The notes under the pieces are model-generated. The model was given only the letters and a program-made list of their open reading frames with translations. It was not told where the DNA came from and did not search any database. From contig SCMY01000004.1 of NCBI GenBank assembly GCA_005502805.1, positions 310,001 through 374,000 on the forward strand: a stretch of 64,000 nt of DNA. Direction: 5' to 3'. Source of the DNA: Rhizobiales bacterium 2SD (lineage in GTDB: Bacteria > Pseudomonadota > Alphaproteobacteria > Rhizobiales > Beijerinckiaceae). Of the stretch, positions 53,826-60,714 are shown one piece after another; positions within the stretch are counted from its first letter, which is position 1, and each line of letters begins with the position of its first letter. A program made the translations under genes and the position numbers.

Positions 53826-54836
53826 TCAACCATTGCGGAAGGTGTAGCTGTAGCCGTTGATCGCCGGCACGCCGCCCAGATGCGCGTAGAGCACCTTCGA
53901 GCCGGCCGGGAAGAAGCCCTTCTTCACCAGATCGATCATGCCCTGCATCGATTTCCCCTCATAGACGGGATCGGTCATCATGCCCTCGAGCCGGGCCGAC
54001 AGGCGGATCGCCTCGATCGTCTCCTTTGAGGGCACGCCATAGACCGGATAGGCGTAGTCCTCGTTCAGAACGATGTCGTCGGCCGTGATCTGCTTGCCAC
54101 CGACCAGCTCGGAGGTCTTCCGGGCAATGTCGAGCACCTGCGCCCTGGTCTGCGCCGGAGTGAACGAGGCGTCGATGCCGATGACCTTGCGCTGGCGCCC
54201 GTCCTTGGCGAAGCCGACGACCATGCCGGCATGGGTCGAGCCGGTGACGGTGCAGACGACGATATAGTCGAACTTGAAGCCGAGCTCCTCCTCCTGCGCC
54301 CTCACCTCCTCGGCGAAGCCGACATAGCCGAGCCCGCCGAACTTGTGCACGGAGGCGCCGGCCGGGATCGCATAGGGCTTGCCGCCCTTGGCCTTCACAT
54401 CCTCCAGCGCTTTTTCCCAGCTCGCCCGGATGCCGATGTCGAAGCCCTCGTCGACCAGCTCGACATGGGCGCCCATCACCCGCGACATCAGGATGTTGCC
54501 GACCCGATCATAGACCGCGTCCTCATGCGGCACCCAGCTCTCCTGCACGAGGCGGCACTTCATGCCGATCTTGGCGGCGGTCGCCGCGACCATGCGGGTA
54601 TGGTTCGACTGCACGCCGCCGATCGAGACCAGCGTGTCGGCGCCGGACGCGATCGCATCCGGGACGATGTATTCGAGCTTGCGCAGTTTGTTGCCGCCGA
54701 AGGCGAGGCCGGAATTGCAGTCCTCGCGCTTGGCATAGAGTTCGACCCCGCCGCCGAGATGGGCGGACAGGCGCGAGAGCTTCTCGATCGGCGACGGACC
54801 GAAGGTCAGGGGATAGCGTTCGAACTTGGCGAGCAT
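53826..54836 (-). CDS. acdS: 1-aminocyclopropane-1-carboxylate (ACC) deaminase
   Basis: 336 residues from the ATG at 54836. PLP fold type II: the Schiff-base Lys is in [11 protein letters not shown] (about 51). The residues that separate ACC deaminase from D-cysteine desulfhydrase are Glu295 and Leu322 in the Pseudomonas enzyme; here Glu293 in PVYEGKSM and Leu320 in AHLGGVP match. It turns the plant ethylene precursor ACC into 2-oxobutyrate and ammonia, lowering host ethylene. Divergent from acdR. A small gene follows 5 bp after the stop. Confidence 0.95.
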   Translation of the reverse strand: MLAKFERYPLTFGPSPIEKLSRLSAHLGGGVELYAKREDCNSGLAFGGNKLRKLEYIVPDAIASGADTLVSIGGVQSNHTRMVAATAAKIGMKCRLVQESWVPHEDAVYDRVGNILMSRVMGAHVELVDEGFDIGIRASWEKALEDVKAKGGKPYAIPAGASVHKFGGLGYVGFAEEVRAQEEELGFKFDYIVVCTVTGSTHAGMVVGFAKDGRQRKVIGIDASFTPAQTRAQVLDIARKTSELVGGKQITADDIVLNEDYAYPVYGVPSKETIEAIRLSARLEGMMTDPVYEGKSMQGMIDLVKKGFFPAGSKVLYAHLGGVPAINGYSYTFRNG

Positions 54837-54992
54837 GGCGGGTTTCCCTTCTGAAATGGCCCGCAAACGCTAGCAAAACGCCCCTGAAAGGTGCTCCCTA
54901 ACTTGGCACCCGATTTTCTCTCTGCTTTCGTCAAACCTGCAATCTGCTAACCTATGGCGACATTGATGGCAGCCAAAACGGAAGAATCATTC

Positions 54993-55457
54993 ATGGAGAC
55001 AGAACTCGACCGGACCGACCTCAGAATCCTGCGTTTGCTGCAAACCGATGGGCGCATGGGCAATGCCGAGATCGCCAAGCGGGTAAACACCAGCGCGGCC
55101 ACCTGCCATCGCCGTATCCAGCGCCTCTTCGCCGAGGGTTACGTCACCGGCGTGCGCGCGCAGGTCGATCCGCACAAGGTCGAGAAGGGCACGCTCGCCA
55201 TCGTCGGCGTAGTGCTCGACCGCTCGACGCCGGAGAGCTTCGGCCTGTTCGAGGAGGCGGTAAAGCAGCTCCCCGTCGTGCTCGACTGCCACATCGTCGC
55301 CGGCGATTTCGACTATTTCCTCAAGATCCGCGTCCGCGACCTCGCCGACTTCAACAAGCTCCACGCCAAGACGCTGCTGGCCCTGCCCGGCGTGCGCCAG
55401 ACCCGCACCTTCTTCGTGATGAAGGAGGTCATCGACAACGCGCCGCTGGAATTTTGA
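54993..55457 (+). CDS. acdR: Lrp/AsnC family regulator AcdR
   Basis: 154 residues from the ATG at 54993, chosen because GGAAGA sits 7 bases upstream; ATGs at 54954 and 54966 have no such signal. N-terminal HTH (LDRTDLRILRLLQTDGRMGN, EIAKRVNTSAATCHRRIQRL) and C-terminal RAM domain (VEKGTLAIVGVVLDRS, HIVAGDFDYFLKIRVRD) match Lrp/AsnC proteins. Divergent from acdS, as acdR is in other ACC-deaminase loci, where it activates acdS. Its last 56 bases plus the next 3 are duplicated at 56954-57012. Confidence 0.92.
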   Translation: METELDRTDLRILRLLQTDGRMGNAEIAKRVNTSAATCHRRIQRLFAEGYVTGVRAQVDPHKVEKGTLAIVGVVLDRSTPESFGLFEEAVKQLPVVLDCHIVAGDFDYFLKIRVRDLADFNKLHAKTLLALPGVRQTRTFFVMKEVIDNAPLEF

Positions 55458-55460
55458 GAC
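55402..55460 (+). repeat. 59-bp direct repeat, left copy (3' end of acdR)
   Basis: Begins CCCGCACCTTCTTCGTGATG and ends CTGGAATTTTGAGAC, covering the last codons and stop of acdR. It matches 56954-57012 at 58 of 59 positions (one A/G change). The pair brackets the AT-rich insert. Confidence 0.95.
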
Positions 55461-55706
55461 CACCGAGCAGCGGACTACTAGTCCGTGTCAAAAACTCTAA
55501 TCTCGTCAGCTCACGATTCGAAACGAATTAAAGTGATTACAACCGCCGCGTCGGCCACGCAGACAGCACTTGGAAAATGAGGAAGTGTGTGTCGCACTCG
55601 CAAGATTCGGTGCCACCCTTCCTTGCTCACGTGACTAGTAGCGACGAATCAGCGCTTATTCGACCAAAAGCATCGCGACACGCAGCAACATGATAAGGAA
55701 TCTAAG

Positions 55707-56657
55707 GTGCGCCTGTTGGTGGTCGGAGCAGGTGCTAGCTATGCGGAAGCCGAACATGCGGGCGTGCCCGAGGAATTTAGACCACCATTTGTCAAAAATT
55801 TTGCGAAAAGGATGTGGACAGAATACAACCCCCATGAGCTCCTGATAGGTTTCTTCAAGAGTAAAAATCTCGAACCTACAAGCGATCCTCTCGCGCGGTT
55901 TATTGAACTAGAAAGATCCCATCCTGACGTCAGCATAGAACCTTTTTTTGAATACGCATACCACCATGGGCAGATCATTCCCCCTGGGCATGAAAATTAC
56001 AAACCGTCAAGTTTATATGACAATCTATTGCTTCACGGCATTCTAGGACCGCTTACATTTCTGCTAATACAAGGACTATTTAAGAACGGCATTGAAAACC
56101 CACCACTAGAGCTATCCAAAACAGTTGCCAGCTGCTTGGCGCCAGGGGATGCCGTTCTAAATCTAAACTACGATACCATTTTCGAGATAGGAGCCGAGCA
56201 AGCTGGTCACAAGCTCGTATTTATACCAAATACCCCATCTGCAGATTCATTATCTATAATCAAACCCCATGGATCGTTCAATCTTCTTACAACAAAGGAA
56301 TATTTTTATTTTGCAAAACCGTATTTTACTGGATCCGTTCAACCTAGCGATGGATCGACGAATTTTGGCGGATTCGTACCACCGCGCTTGAATAAACGAT
56401 ATGATCAACATCCGATTGCACAAATATTAATACAATCCATAAGAAATTTTATGCCAGAGAGTGTCATTTTCTGGGGCATAGGAATGACCACAAGCGACAG
56501 AGATTTACTCTCACTGTTTCAACAGTGGTGCCACTCGGCTAAAAAAGTTGATTTTATAAATCCCAGCGTTGACGATACAGAAAAAGCCAGAAAATTACTA
56601 AATGTAGATATAAGACAGCATAAAAACACCACTGAATGGATCACCTCAATTATATAA
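55707..56657 (+). CDS. SIR2-like domain protein, probable defence effector
   Basis: 316 residues from a GTG at 55707 preceded by AAGGA with 8-base spacing. SIR2-like (SIR2_2) features: N-terminal nucleotide loop LLVVGAGASYAEA (3-15), LNLNYDTIFEIG with Asn153-Tyr154-Asp155, the catalytic-type His188 in IIKPHGSFNLL, and the late IFWGIGMTTSDRDLLSLF, equivalent to the sorting-type GxGxSDxD segment. There are no zinc cysteines, unlike true sirtuins. Such proteins deplete NAD in several anti-phage systems. AT-rich codon use, isolation and flanking repeats mark transfer. No partner gene (TIR, Argonaute, helicase) is visible. Function inferred from fold only. Confidence 0.8.
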   Translation: MRLLVVGAGASYAEAEHAGVPEEFRPPFVKNFAKRMWTEYNPHELLIGFFKSKNLEPTSDPLARFIELERSHPDVSIEPFFEYAYHHGQIIPPGHENYKPSSLYDNLLLHGILGPLTFLLIQGLFKNGIENPPLELSKTVASCLAPGDAVLNLNYDTIFEIGAEQAGHKLVFIPNTPSADSLSIIKPHGSFNLLTTKEYFYFAKPYFTGSVQPSDGSTNFGGFVPPRLNKRYDQHPIAQILIQSIRNFMPESVIFWGIGMTTSDRDLLSLFQQWCHSAKKVDFINPSVDDTEKARKLLNVDIRQHKNTTEWITSII

Positions 56658-56706
56658 TTCAAGAACAAATAAACAAAATGTTGCATCAAACCCGTATGCA
56701 CTACAC

Positions 56707-56953
56707 TTGGATCAGCCTTCTGAACCTGCGCCCCGTCGAGTTCCGCCATCAGCCCGGCCAGCACGACCTCGCCGCGGTCCATTACGAACATCGTGTCGGC
56801 CCGGTCGCGGACACAGTCGAAATACTGCTTGACCAAGACGATCGCTATCTCGCCCGGGGATCGCCGATGTCGCGGCCGATATCCTTGATTGCAGAAGGCC
56901 GGATGCCCTCAGTTAGCTCGTCCAGCCTTGGCAGCTAGGTCGAGTGACCAGCG
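56707..56953 (-). pseudogene. Decayed 3' fragment of a urtE-like ATPase gene
   Basis: On the minus strand it corresponds to urtE (58049-58744) from about residue 148 to the end. The stretch around 56740-56836 still reads VKQYFDCVRDRADTMFVMDRG against the intact VEQYFDFARDLADTMFVMDRG, but upstream it has an in-frame stop in the Walker B region, frameshifts and deletions. It joins the right 59-bp repeat at a shared GCGCCCGC microhomology. Not functional. The gap from 56658 to 57107 otherwise holds only this, the repeat and the MerR promoter. Confidence 0.85.
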
Positions 56954-57012
56954 CCCGCACCTTCTTCGTGATGAAGGAGGTCATCGACAACGCGCCGCTG
57001 GAGTTTTGAGAC
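56954..57012 (+). repeat. 59-bp direct repeat, right copy
   Basis: Copy of the acdR 3' end (55402-55460), with GAG instead of GAA before the final TTTTGA. It is not attached to any reading frame here. After it the sequence returns to typical host composition. Confidence 0.95.
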
Positions 57013-57049
57013 GGACGCGCAGCCTCTCAAAAAAGTCTCGGCGGTGGCA

Positions 57050-57080
57050 TTGACTTAGAGTGCGCTCGAACTCGTAGCTT
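57050..57080 (+). promoter_or_regulatory. MerR-type promoter with 19-bp spacer
   Basis: TTGACT (57050-57055) and TAGCTT (57075-57080) are separated by 19 bp, the elongated spacing that MerR-family proteins act on. The spacer includes the imperfect dyad GAGTGCGCTCGAACTC. The merR-like start is 27 bp further on, so the regulator controls its own operon. Confidence 0.8.
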
Positions 57081-57107
57081 CCCGGGCGTCGTGATGAGAA
57101 GGCGGCC

Positions 57108-57536
57108 ATGAAGATCGGTGAACTCGCCAGGCGATCGGGACTGTCGGCCCATACGATCCGCTATTACGAGCGGATCGGGCTGCTGCCCTATGCCGACAGG
57201 GACCGGTCATGCCAGCGCGACTACGACGCCTCGATCCTGACCTGGATCGATTTCCTCGGCCGGCTCAAGACCACCGGCATGCCGATCCGCGAGATGCTGC
57301 ACTACGCGGCGCTGCGCGAAGAGGGAGCCGGTACGGAAGCCGATCGTCGTCTGTTGCTGGAGCGGCACCGCGAGCAGGTTCGCGCTCGCGTCGCCGAACT
57401 CGAAGCCTGCCTTCTCGTCCTCGACACCAAGATCGCCGGCTATGCCGACATCGAGAAGAGGATCGAAGACCATGACGCACATCAACGCACACGCCGAAAC
57501 CAGCAGGCTGGAGCGCGGCAGGCGGGCTCTCGCTGA
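57108..57536 (+). CDS. MerR family transcriptional regulator
   Basis: 142 residues. N-terminal winged HTH MKIGELARRSGLSAHTIRYY and ERIGLLPYADRDRSCQRDYD, then LTWIDFLGRLKTTGMPIREM, and a coiled coil (LLLERHREQVRARVAELEACL). No metal-binding cysteine cluster at the C-terminus, so it is more like the organic/redox-responsive MerR branch. It is translated in overlap with the downstream carboxymuconolactone-decarboxylase-family gene (65 bp), a common pairing in which the regulator controls the enzyme. Confidence 0.92.
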   Translation: MKIGELARRSGLSAHTIRYYERIGLLPYADRDRSCQRDYDASILTWIDFLGRLKTTGMPIREMLHYAALREEGAGTEADRRLLLERHREQVRARVAELEACLLVLDTKIAGYADIEKRIEDHDAHQRTRRNQQAGARQAGSR

Positions 57537-57876
57537 GATCGATGGCGAGGCTGGCCACAAGGTGATCGCGGCGCTCGCCGGCATCGCACCCGATTTCGCC
57601 AACTACGTGTTCGAGTTCTCGTTCGGAGACATCTATTCGCGGCCGGGGCTCGACCTGCGCTCCCGCGAGATCGCAACGATCGCGGCGCTGACCGCATTGG
57701 GCAACGCCCAGCCGCAGCTCAAGGTCCACATCGAGGCCGGACTGAACGTAGGACTGTCGCGCCAGGAAATCACCGAGGTCATGATCCAGATGGCGGTCTA
57801 TGCCGGCTTTCCGGCAGCGCTCAACGGGCTGTTCGCGGCGAAGGAGGTCTTCGCCGCGCGCGACCTCGCTGCTTGA
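57472..57876 (+). CDS. Carboxymuconolactone decarboxylase family protein
   Basis: 134 residues from the ATG at 57472, overlapping the merR-like end by 65 bp. CMD-fold: PDFANYVFEFSFGDIYSRPG, REIATIAALTALGNAQPQL, KVHIEAGLNVGLSRQEITEV and AVYAGFPAALNGLFAAKEVF. It lacks the CxxC of AhpD-type peroxidase partners, so it belongs to the gamma-CMD-like group. The reaction is unknown in most such MerR-linked proteins; the paired regulator suggests induction by a small reactive or aromatic compound. Confidence 0.88.
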   Translation: MTHINAHAETSRLERGRRALAEIDGEAGHKVIAALAGIAPDFANYVFEFSFGDIYSRPGLDLRSREIATIAALTALGNAQPQLKVHIEAGLNVGLSRQEITEVMIQMAVYAGFPAALNGLFAAKEVFAARDLAA

Positions 57877-57925
57877 GCCAAGGCTGCATCGGACCCGCTG
57901 CCTCCCAGTCAGCGGACCAGGTCTC

Positions 57926-58018
57926 CGTCATGCTCGGCCTTGTGCCGAGCATCCACGTCTTGAACACCGCATTGCCCAAAGGAAGACGTGGATGGCCGGG
58001 ACAAGCCCGACCATGACG
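57926..58018. repeat. CGTCAT-type palindromic intergenic repeat, copy D
   Basis: Same layout as copy B (47853-47945): CGTCATGCTCGGCC start, CACGTCTT/AAGACGTG inner pair, CCGGGACAAGCCCGACC and CATGACG end. It lies between the convergent CMD-family and urtE genes. Confidence 0.87.
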
Positions 58019-58048
58019 GAAAGCAATTCCGCTTCAACGCCTTAGCCG

Positions 58049-58744
58049 CTAGACCTGAATCAACCTCTGCACCTGGTTGCCGTCGAGCTCCGCCATCGGC
58101 CCGGCCAGCACGACCTCGCCGCGGTCCATCACGAACATCGTGTCGGCGAGGTCGCGGGCGAAGTCGAAATACTGCTCGACCAGCACGATCGCCATGCCGC
58201 CCTTCTGGCGGAGATAGTCGATGGCGCGGCCGATATCCTTGATGATCGAGGGCTGGATGCCCTCGGTCGGCTCGTCCAGCACCAGCAGCCTGGGTCGGGT
58301 GACCAGCGCCCGCGCGATCGCGAGCTGCTGCTGCTGGCCACCCGAGAGGTCTCCGCCGCGCCGGCCCAGCATGGACTGCAGCACGGGGAAGAGGTCGAAC
58401 AGTTCATTCGGGATGAAGCGCTCCTTGCGGGGCAAGGGTGCAAAACCGGTTTCGAGGTTCTCTTTCACCGTCAGCAACGGGAAGACCTCGCGGCCCTGCG
58501 GCACATAGGCGATGCCGGCGCGGGCCCGGTCCTCGCTGCGCAGCGCCGAGATGTCCTCGCCGTCGAGGCGGATATGCCCGCCCGAGATCGGCTGGTGGCC
58601 GACGATGGCGCGCATCAGCGAAGTCTTGCCGACGCCGTTGCGGCCCATCACGCAGGTGACCTTGCCGATCTCGGCGCTGACCGAAACGCGCCTGAGTGCC
58701 TGGGCGGCGCCGTAATGGAGATCGATGGCATCCACAGTCAGCAT
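58049..58744 (-). CDS. urtE: Urea ABC transporter ATP-binding subunit UrtE
   Basis: 231 residues. Walker A GRNGVGKTSL, Q-loop YVPQGREVFPLLTV, signature LSGGQQQQLAIARAL and Walker B LLVLDEPTEGIQPSI, then LVEQYFDFARDLADTM typical of LivF/UrtE. With UrtD it powers urea import. Last gene of urtABCDE, 60 bp after urtD. A broken duplicate of its 3' part lies at 56707-56953. Confidence 0.95.
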   Translation of the reverse strand: MLTVDAIDLHYGAAQALRRVSVSAEIGKVTCVMGRNGVGKTSLMRAIVGHQPISGGHIRLDGEDISALRSEDRARAGIAYVPQGREVFPLLTVKENLETGFAPLPRKERFIPNELFDLFPVLQSMLGRRGGDLSGGQQQQLAIARALVTRPRLLVLDEPTEGIQPSIIKDIGRAIDYLRQKGGMAIVLVEQYFDFARDLADTMFVMDRGEVVLAGPMAELDGNQVQRLIQV

Positions 58745-58804
58745 GAGCAGTTGTCCCGCTGCATGGCCTGATCGGAAAACCGGCTTGTACGTTTCATGAT
58801 CATG

Positions 58805-59569
58805 CTAGCGCCCCAGATAGACTTCGACCACGCGCTCATTGGCGCTAACCTGATCGAGGGGCCCTTCGGCCAACACCGAGCCCTCGTGGAGTACCGTCAC
58901 CTTCACGCCGAGCTCGCGGATGAAGCCCATATCGTGCTCGACCACGATGACCGAGTGATCCCGGGCGATCTCCTTGAGCAGCACCGCGGTCTGCGCCGTC
59001 TCGCCATCGGTCATGCCGGCAGCCGGCTCGTCAACGAGCAGGAGCTTGGGGTCCTGCGCCAGCAGCATGCCGATCTCGAGCCACTGCTTCTGGCCGTGCG
59101 AGAGCGAGCCGGCGAGCCGCTCGCGCTTATCGGCGAGCTTGATGATGCCGAGGATCTCGTCGATCCGCTTTTGCTGGACGCTCTCAGTCTGCCAGAACAG
59201 CGTCTTCAGCACCGTGCGCTTCGACTTCAGCGCCAGCAGGATGTTGTCCTCGATCGTGTGGAAGTCGAACACGGTCGGCTTCTGGAACTTGCGGCCGATG
59301 CCGAGATTGGCGATCGCGGCCTCGTCGAGCCGGGTCAGGTCGACCGAGCCGCCGAACATCACCGTGCCCTCATCGGGCCGGGTCTTGCCGGTGATGATGT
59401 CCATCATCGTGGTCTTGCCGGCGCCGTTCGGGCCGATGATGGCGCGCATCTCGCCGGGCTCGATGGTCAGCGACAGGCTGCGTATCGCCTTGAAACCGTC
59501 GAAGGAGACGCTGACGCCGTCGAGATAAAGCAGCGAGGAAGTCAGTGCGCCGGGTACGGGAGCGTTCAT
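58805..59569 (-). CDS. urtD: Urea ABC transporter ATP-binding subunit UrtD
   Basis: 254 residues from the ATG at 59569. Walker A IIGPNGAGKTTMMD, the LivG/UrtD-type GIGRKFQKPTVFDFHTIEDN, the unusual signature LSHGQKQWLEIGM that distinguishes UrtD from LivG, and Walker B LLLVDEPAAGM. It starts 5 bp after the urtC stop. Couples ATP hydrolysis to urea uptake together with UrtE. Confidence 0.95.
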   Translation of the reverse strand: MNAPVPGALTSSLLYLDGVSVSFDGFKAIRSLSLTIEPGEMRAIIGPNGAGKTTMMDIITGKTRPDEGTVMFGGSVDLTRLDEAAIANLGIGRKFQKPTVFDFHTIEDNILLALKSKRTVLKTLFWQTESVQQKRIDEILGIIKLADKRERLAGSLSHGQKQWLEIGMLLAQDPKLLLVDEPAAGMTDGETAQTAVLLKEIARDHSVIVVEHDMGFIRELGVKVTVLHEGSVLAEGPLDQVSANERVVEVYLGR

Positions 59570-59574
59570 CGATC

Positions 59575-60714
59575 TCACTCCGCCGGCGCCGGCTCGGCCG
59601 CCGGCAGGGCTTCAGGCTTGCGGCGCTTCTCCCACCAGCCCTGCACGGTGCCGAGAATGCCCTTGGGCATGAACAGGGTGACGAAGACGAAGAGCGCGCC
59701 GAGCGCGAACAGCCAATACGGCGCCATGAAGCCGGAGGTGAACATCGTCTTGGCCCAGTTGACGACGACAGCGCCGAGCGCCGCGCCCACCAGCGAGCCG
59801 CGCCCGCCGACCGCGACCCAGATCACGGTCTCGATCGAATTGGCCGGGGCGAATTCGCTGGGGTTGATGATGCCGACCTGCGGCACATAGAGCGCCCCGG
59901 CGACGCCCGCCATGCAGGCGGAGACGGTGAAGACGAAGAGCTTGAAGCGGTCGACCCGGTAGCCGAGGAAGCGCGTGCGCGATTCAGCGTCGCGGATCGC
60001 GATCACCACCTTGCCGAGCTTGGAGGTGACGATGCCGCGGGCGAGCAGGAAGCCGGCGATCAGCATCGTGCAGGTCATCGCGAACAGCGCGGCGCGCGTC
60101 CCCTGCGCCTGCACGTTGAAGCCGACGATGTCCTTGAAGTCGGTCAGGCCGTTATTGCCGCCGAAGCCCATGTCGTTGCGGAAGAAGGCGAGCAGCAGCG
60201 CATAGGTCAGCGCCTGGGTGATGATCGAGAGATAGACGCCGGTGACGCGGCTGCGGAAGGCGAACCAGCCGAAGACGAAGGCGAGCAGGCCGGGAACCAG
60301 CAGCACCATCAGCATGACGAAGGGAAAGGACGAGAAGCCGTACCAGTACCAGGGGAGTTCCTGCCAGTTCAGGAAGACCATGAAGTCGGGCAGGACCGGA
60401 TTGCCGTAGACGCCGCGCGAGCCGATCTGGCGCATCAGGTACATGCCCATCGCATAGCCGCCGAGCGCGAAGAAGGCGCCGTGGCCGAGCGAAAGGATGC
60501 CGCAATAGCCCCAGACCAGGTCGAGCGAGATCGCCAGCAGCGCGTAGCAGAGATATTTGCCCCAGAGCGACATGGTCGCGGTCGAGACATGGAAGGGCGA
60601 GCCGGCCGGCATCAGGAGGTTCGCCAGCGGCACCAAGAGGCCGATCGCCGCGACGATGGCGAGGAAGGCATAGCCCCGCTTGTCCATGTTCGAGAGGAGG
60701 AAGCGCGTGATCAT
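59575..60714 (-). CDS. urtC: Urea ABC transporter permease UrtC
   Basis: 379 residues from the ATG at 60714, overlapping the urtB stop by 4 bp. A LivM-type permease with about 8-10 helices: SLDLVWGYCGILSLGHGAFFALGGYAMGM in residues 59-87, the FRNDMGFGGNNGLTDFKDI loop typical of UrtC, and AIRDAESRTRFLGYRVDRFKLF, the coupling motif facing the ATPase. The C-terminus is an Ala/Pro/Glu-rich tail. Forms the channel with UrtB. Confidence 0.95.
   Translation of the reverse strand: MITRFLLSNMDKRGYAFLAIVAAIGLLVPLANLLMPAGSPFHVSTATMSLWGKYLCYALLAISLDLVWGYCGILSLGHGAFFALGGYAMGMYLMRQIGSRGVYGNPVLPDFMVFLNWQELPWYWYGFSSFPFVMLMVLLVPGLLAFVFGWFAFRSRVTGVYLSIITQALTYALLLAFFRNDMGFGGNNGLTDFKDIVGFNVQAQGTRAALFAMTCTMLIAGFLLARGIVTSKLGKVVIAIRDAESRTRFLGYRVDRFKLFVFTVSACMAGVAGALYVPQVGIINPSEFAPANSIETVIWVAVGGRGSLVGAALGAVVVNWAKTMFTSGFMAPYWLFALGALFVFVTLFMPKGILGTVQGWWEKRRKPEALPAAEPAPAE

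Larger units (their letters stand above)
55461..56953. mobile_element. AT-rich insert carrying a SIR2-like gene
   Basis: Between the two 59-bp repeats the base composition drops sharply: the 60 bases at 56221-56280 contain 22 G+C (37%), against well over 60% in neighbouring genes. It holds 246 bp of leader without an obvious gene, a SIR2-like gene and a decayed urea-transporter ATPase fragment. No integrase or transposase is present. Duplication of a gene's 3' end is what integration at an att site would leave, so I class it as a probable acquired element. Confidence 0.7.

Noticed and set aside
54904-54922. TTGGCACC-type sigma-54-like sequence between acdS and acdR
   Set aside because: The -24 part is good but the -12 part reads TTTC rather than TTGC, and the orientation would serve acdR, not acdS; too weak to call.
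56519-56836. 105-codon minus-strand frame over the urtE-like fragment
   Set aside because: Only the middle matches urtE; it starts inside the fragment after a stop and frameshifts and continues into AT-rich sequence opposite the SIR2-like gene, so it is treated as part of a pseudogene.
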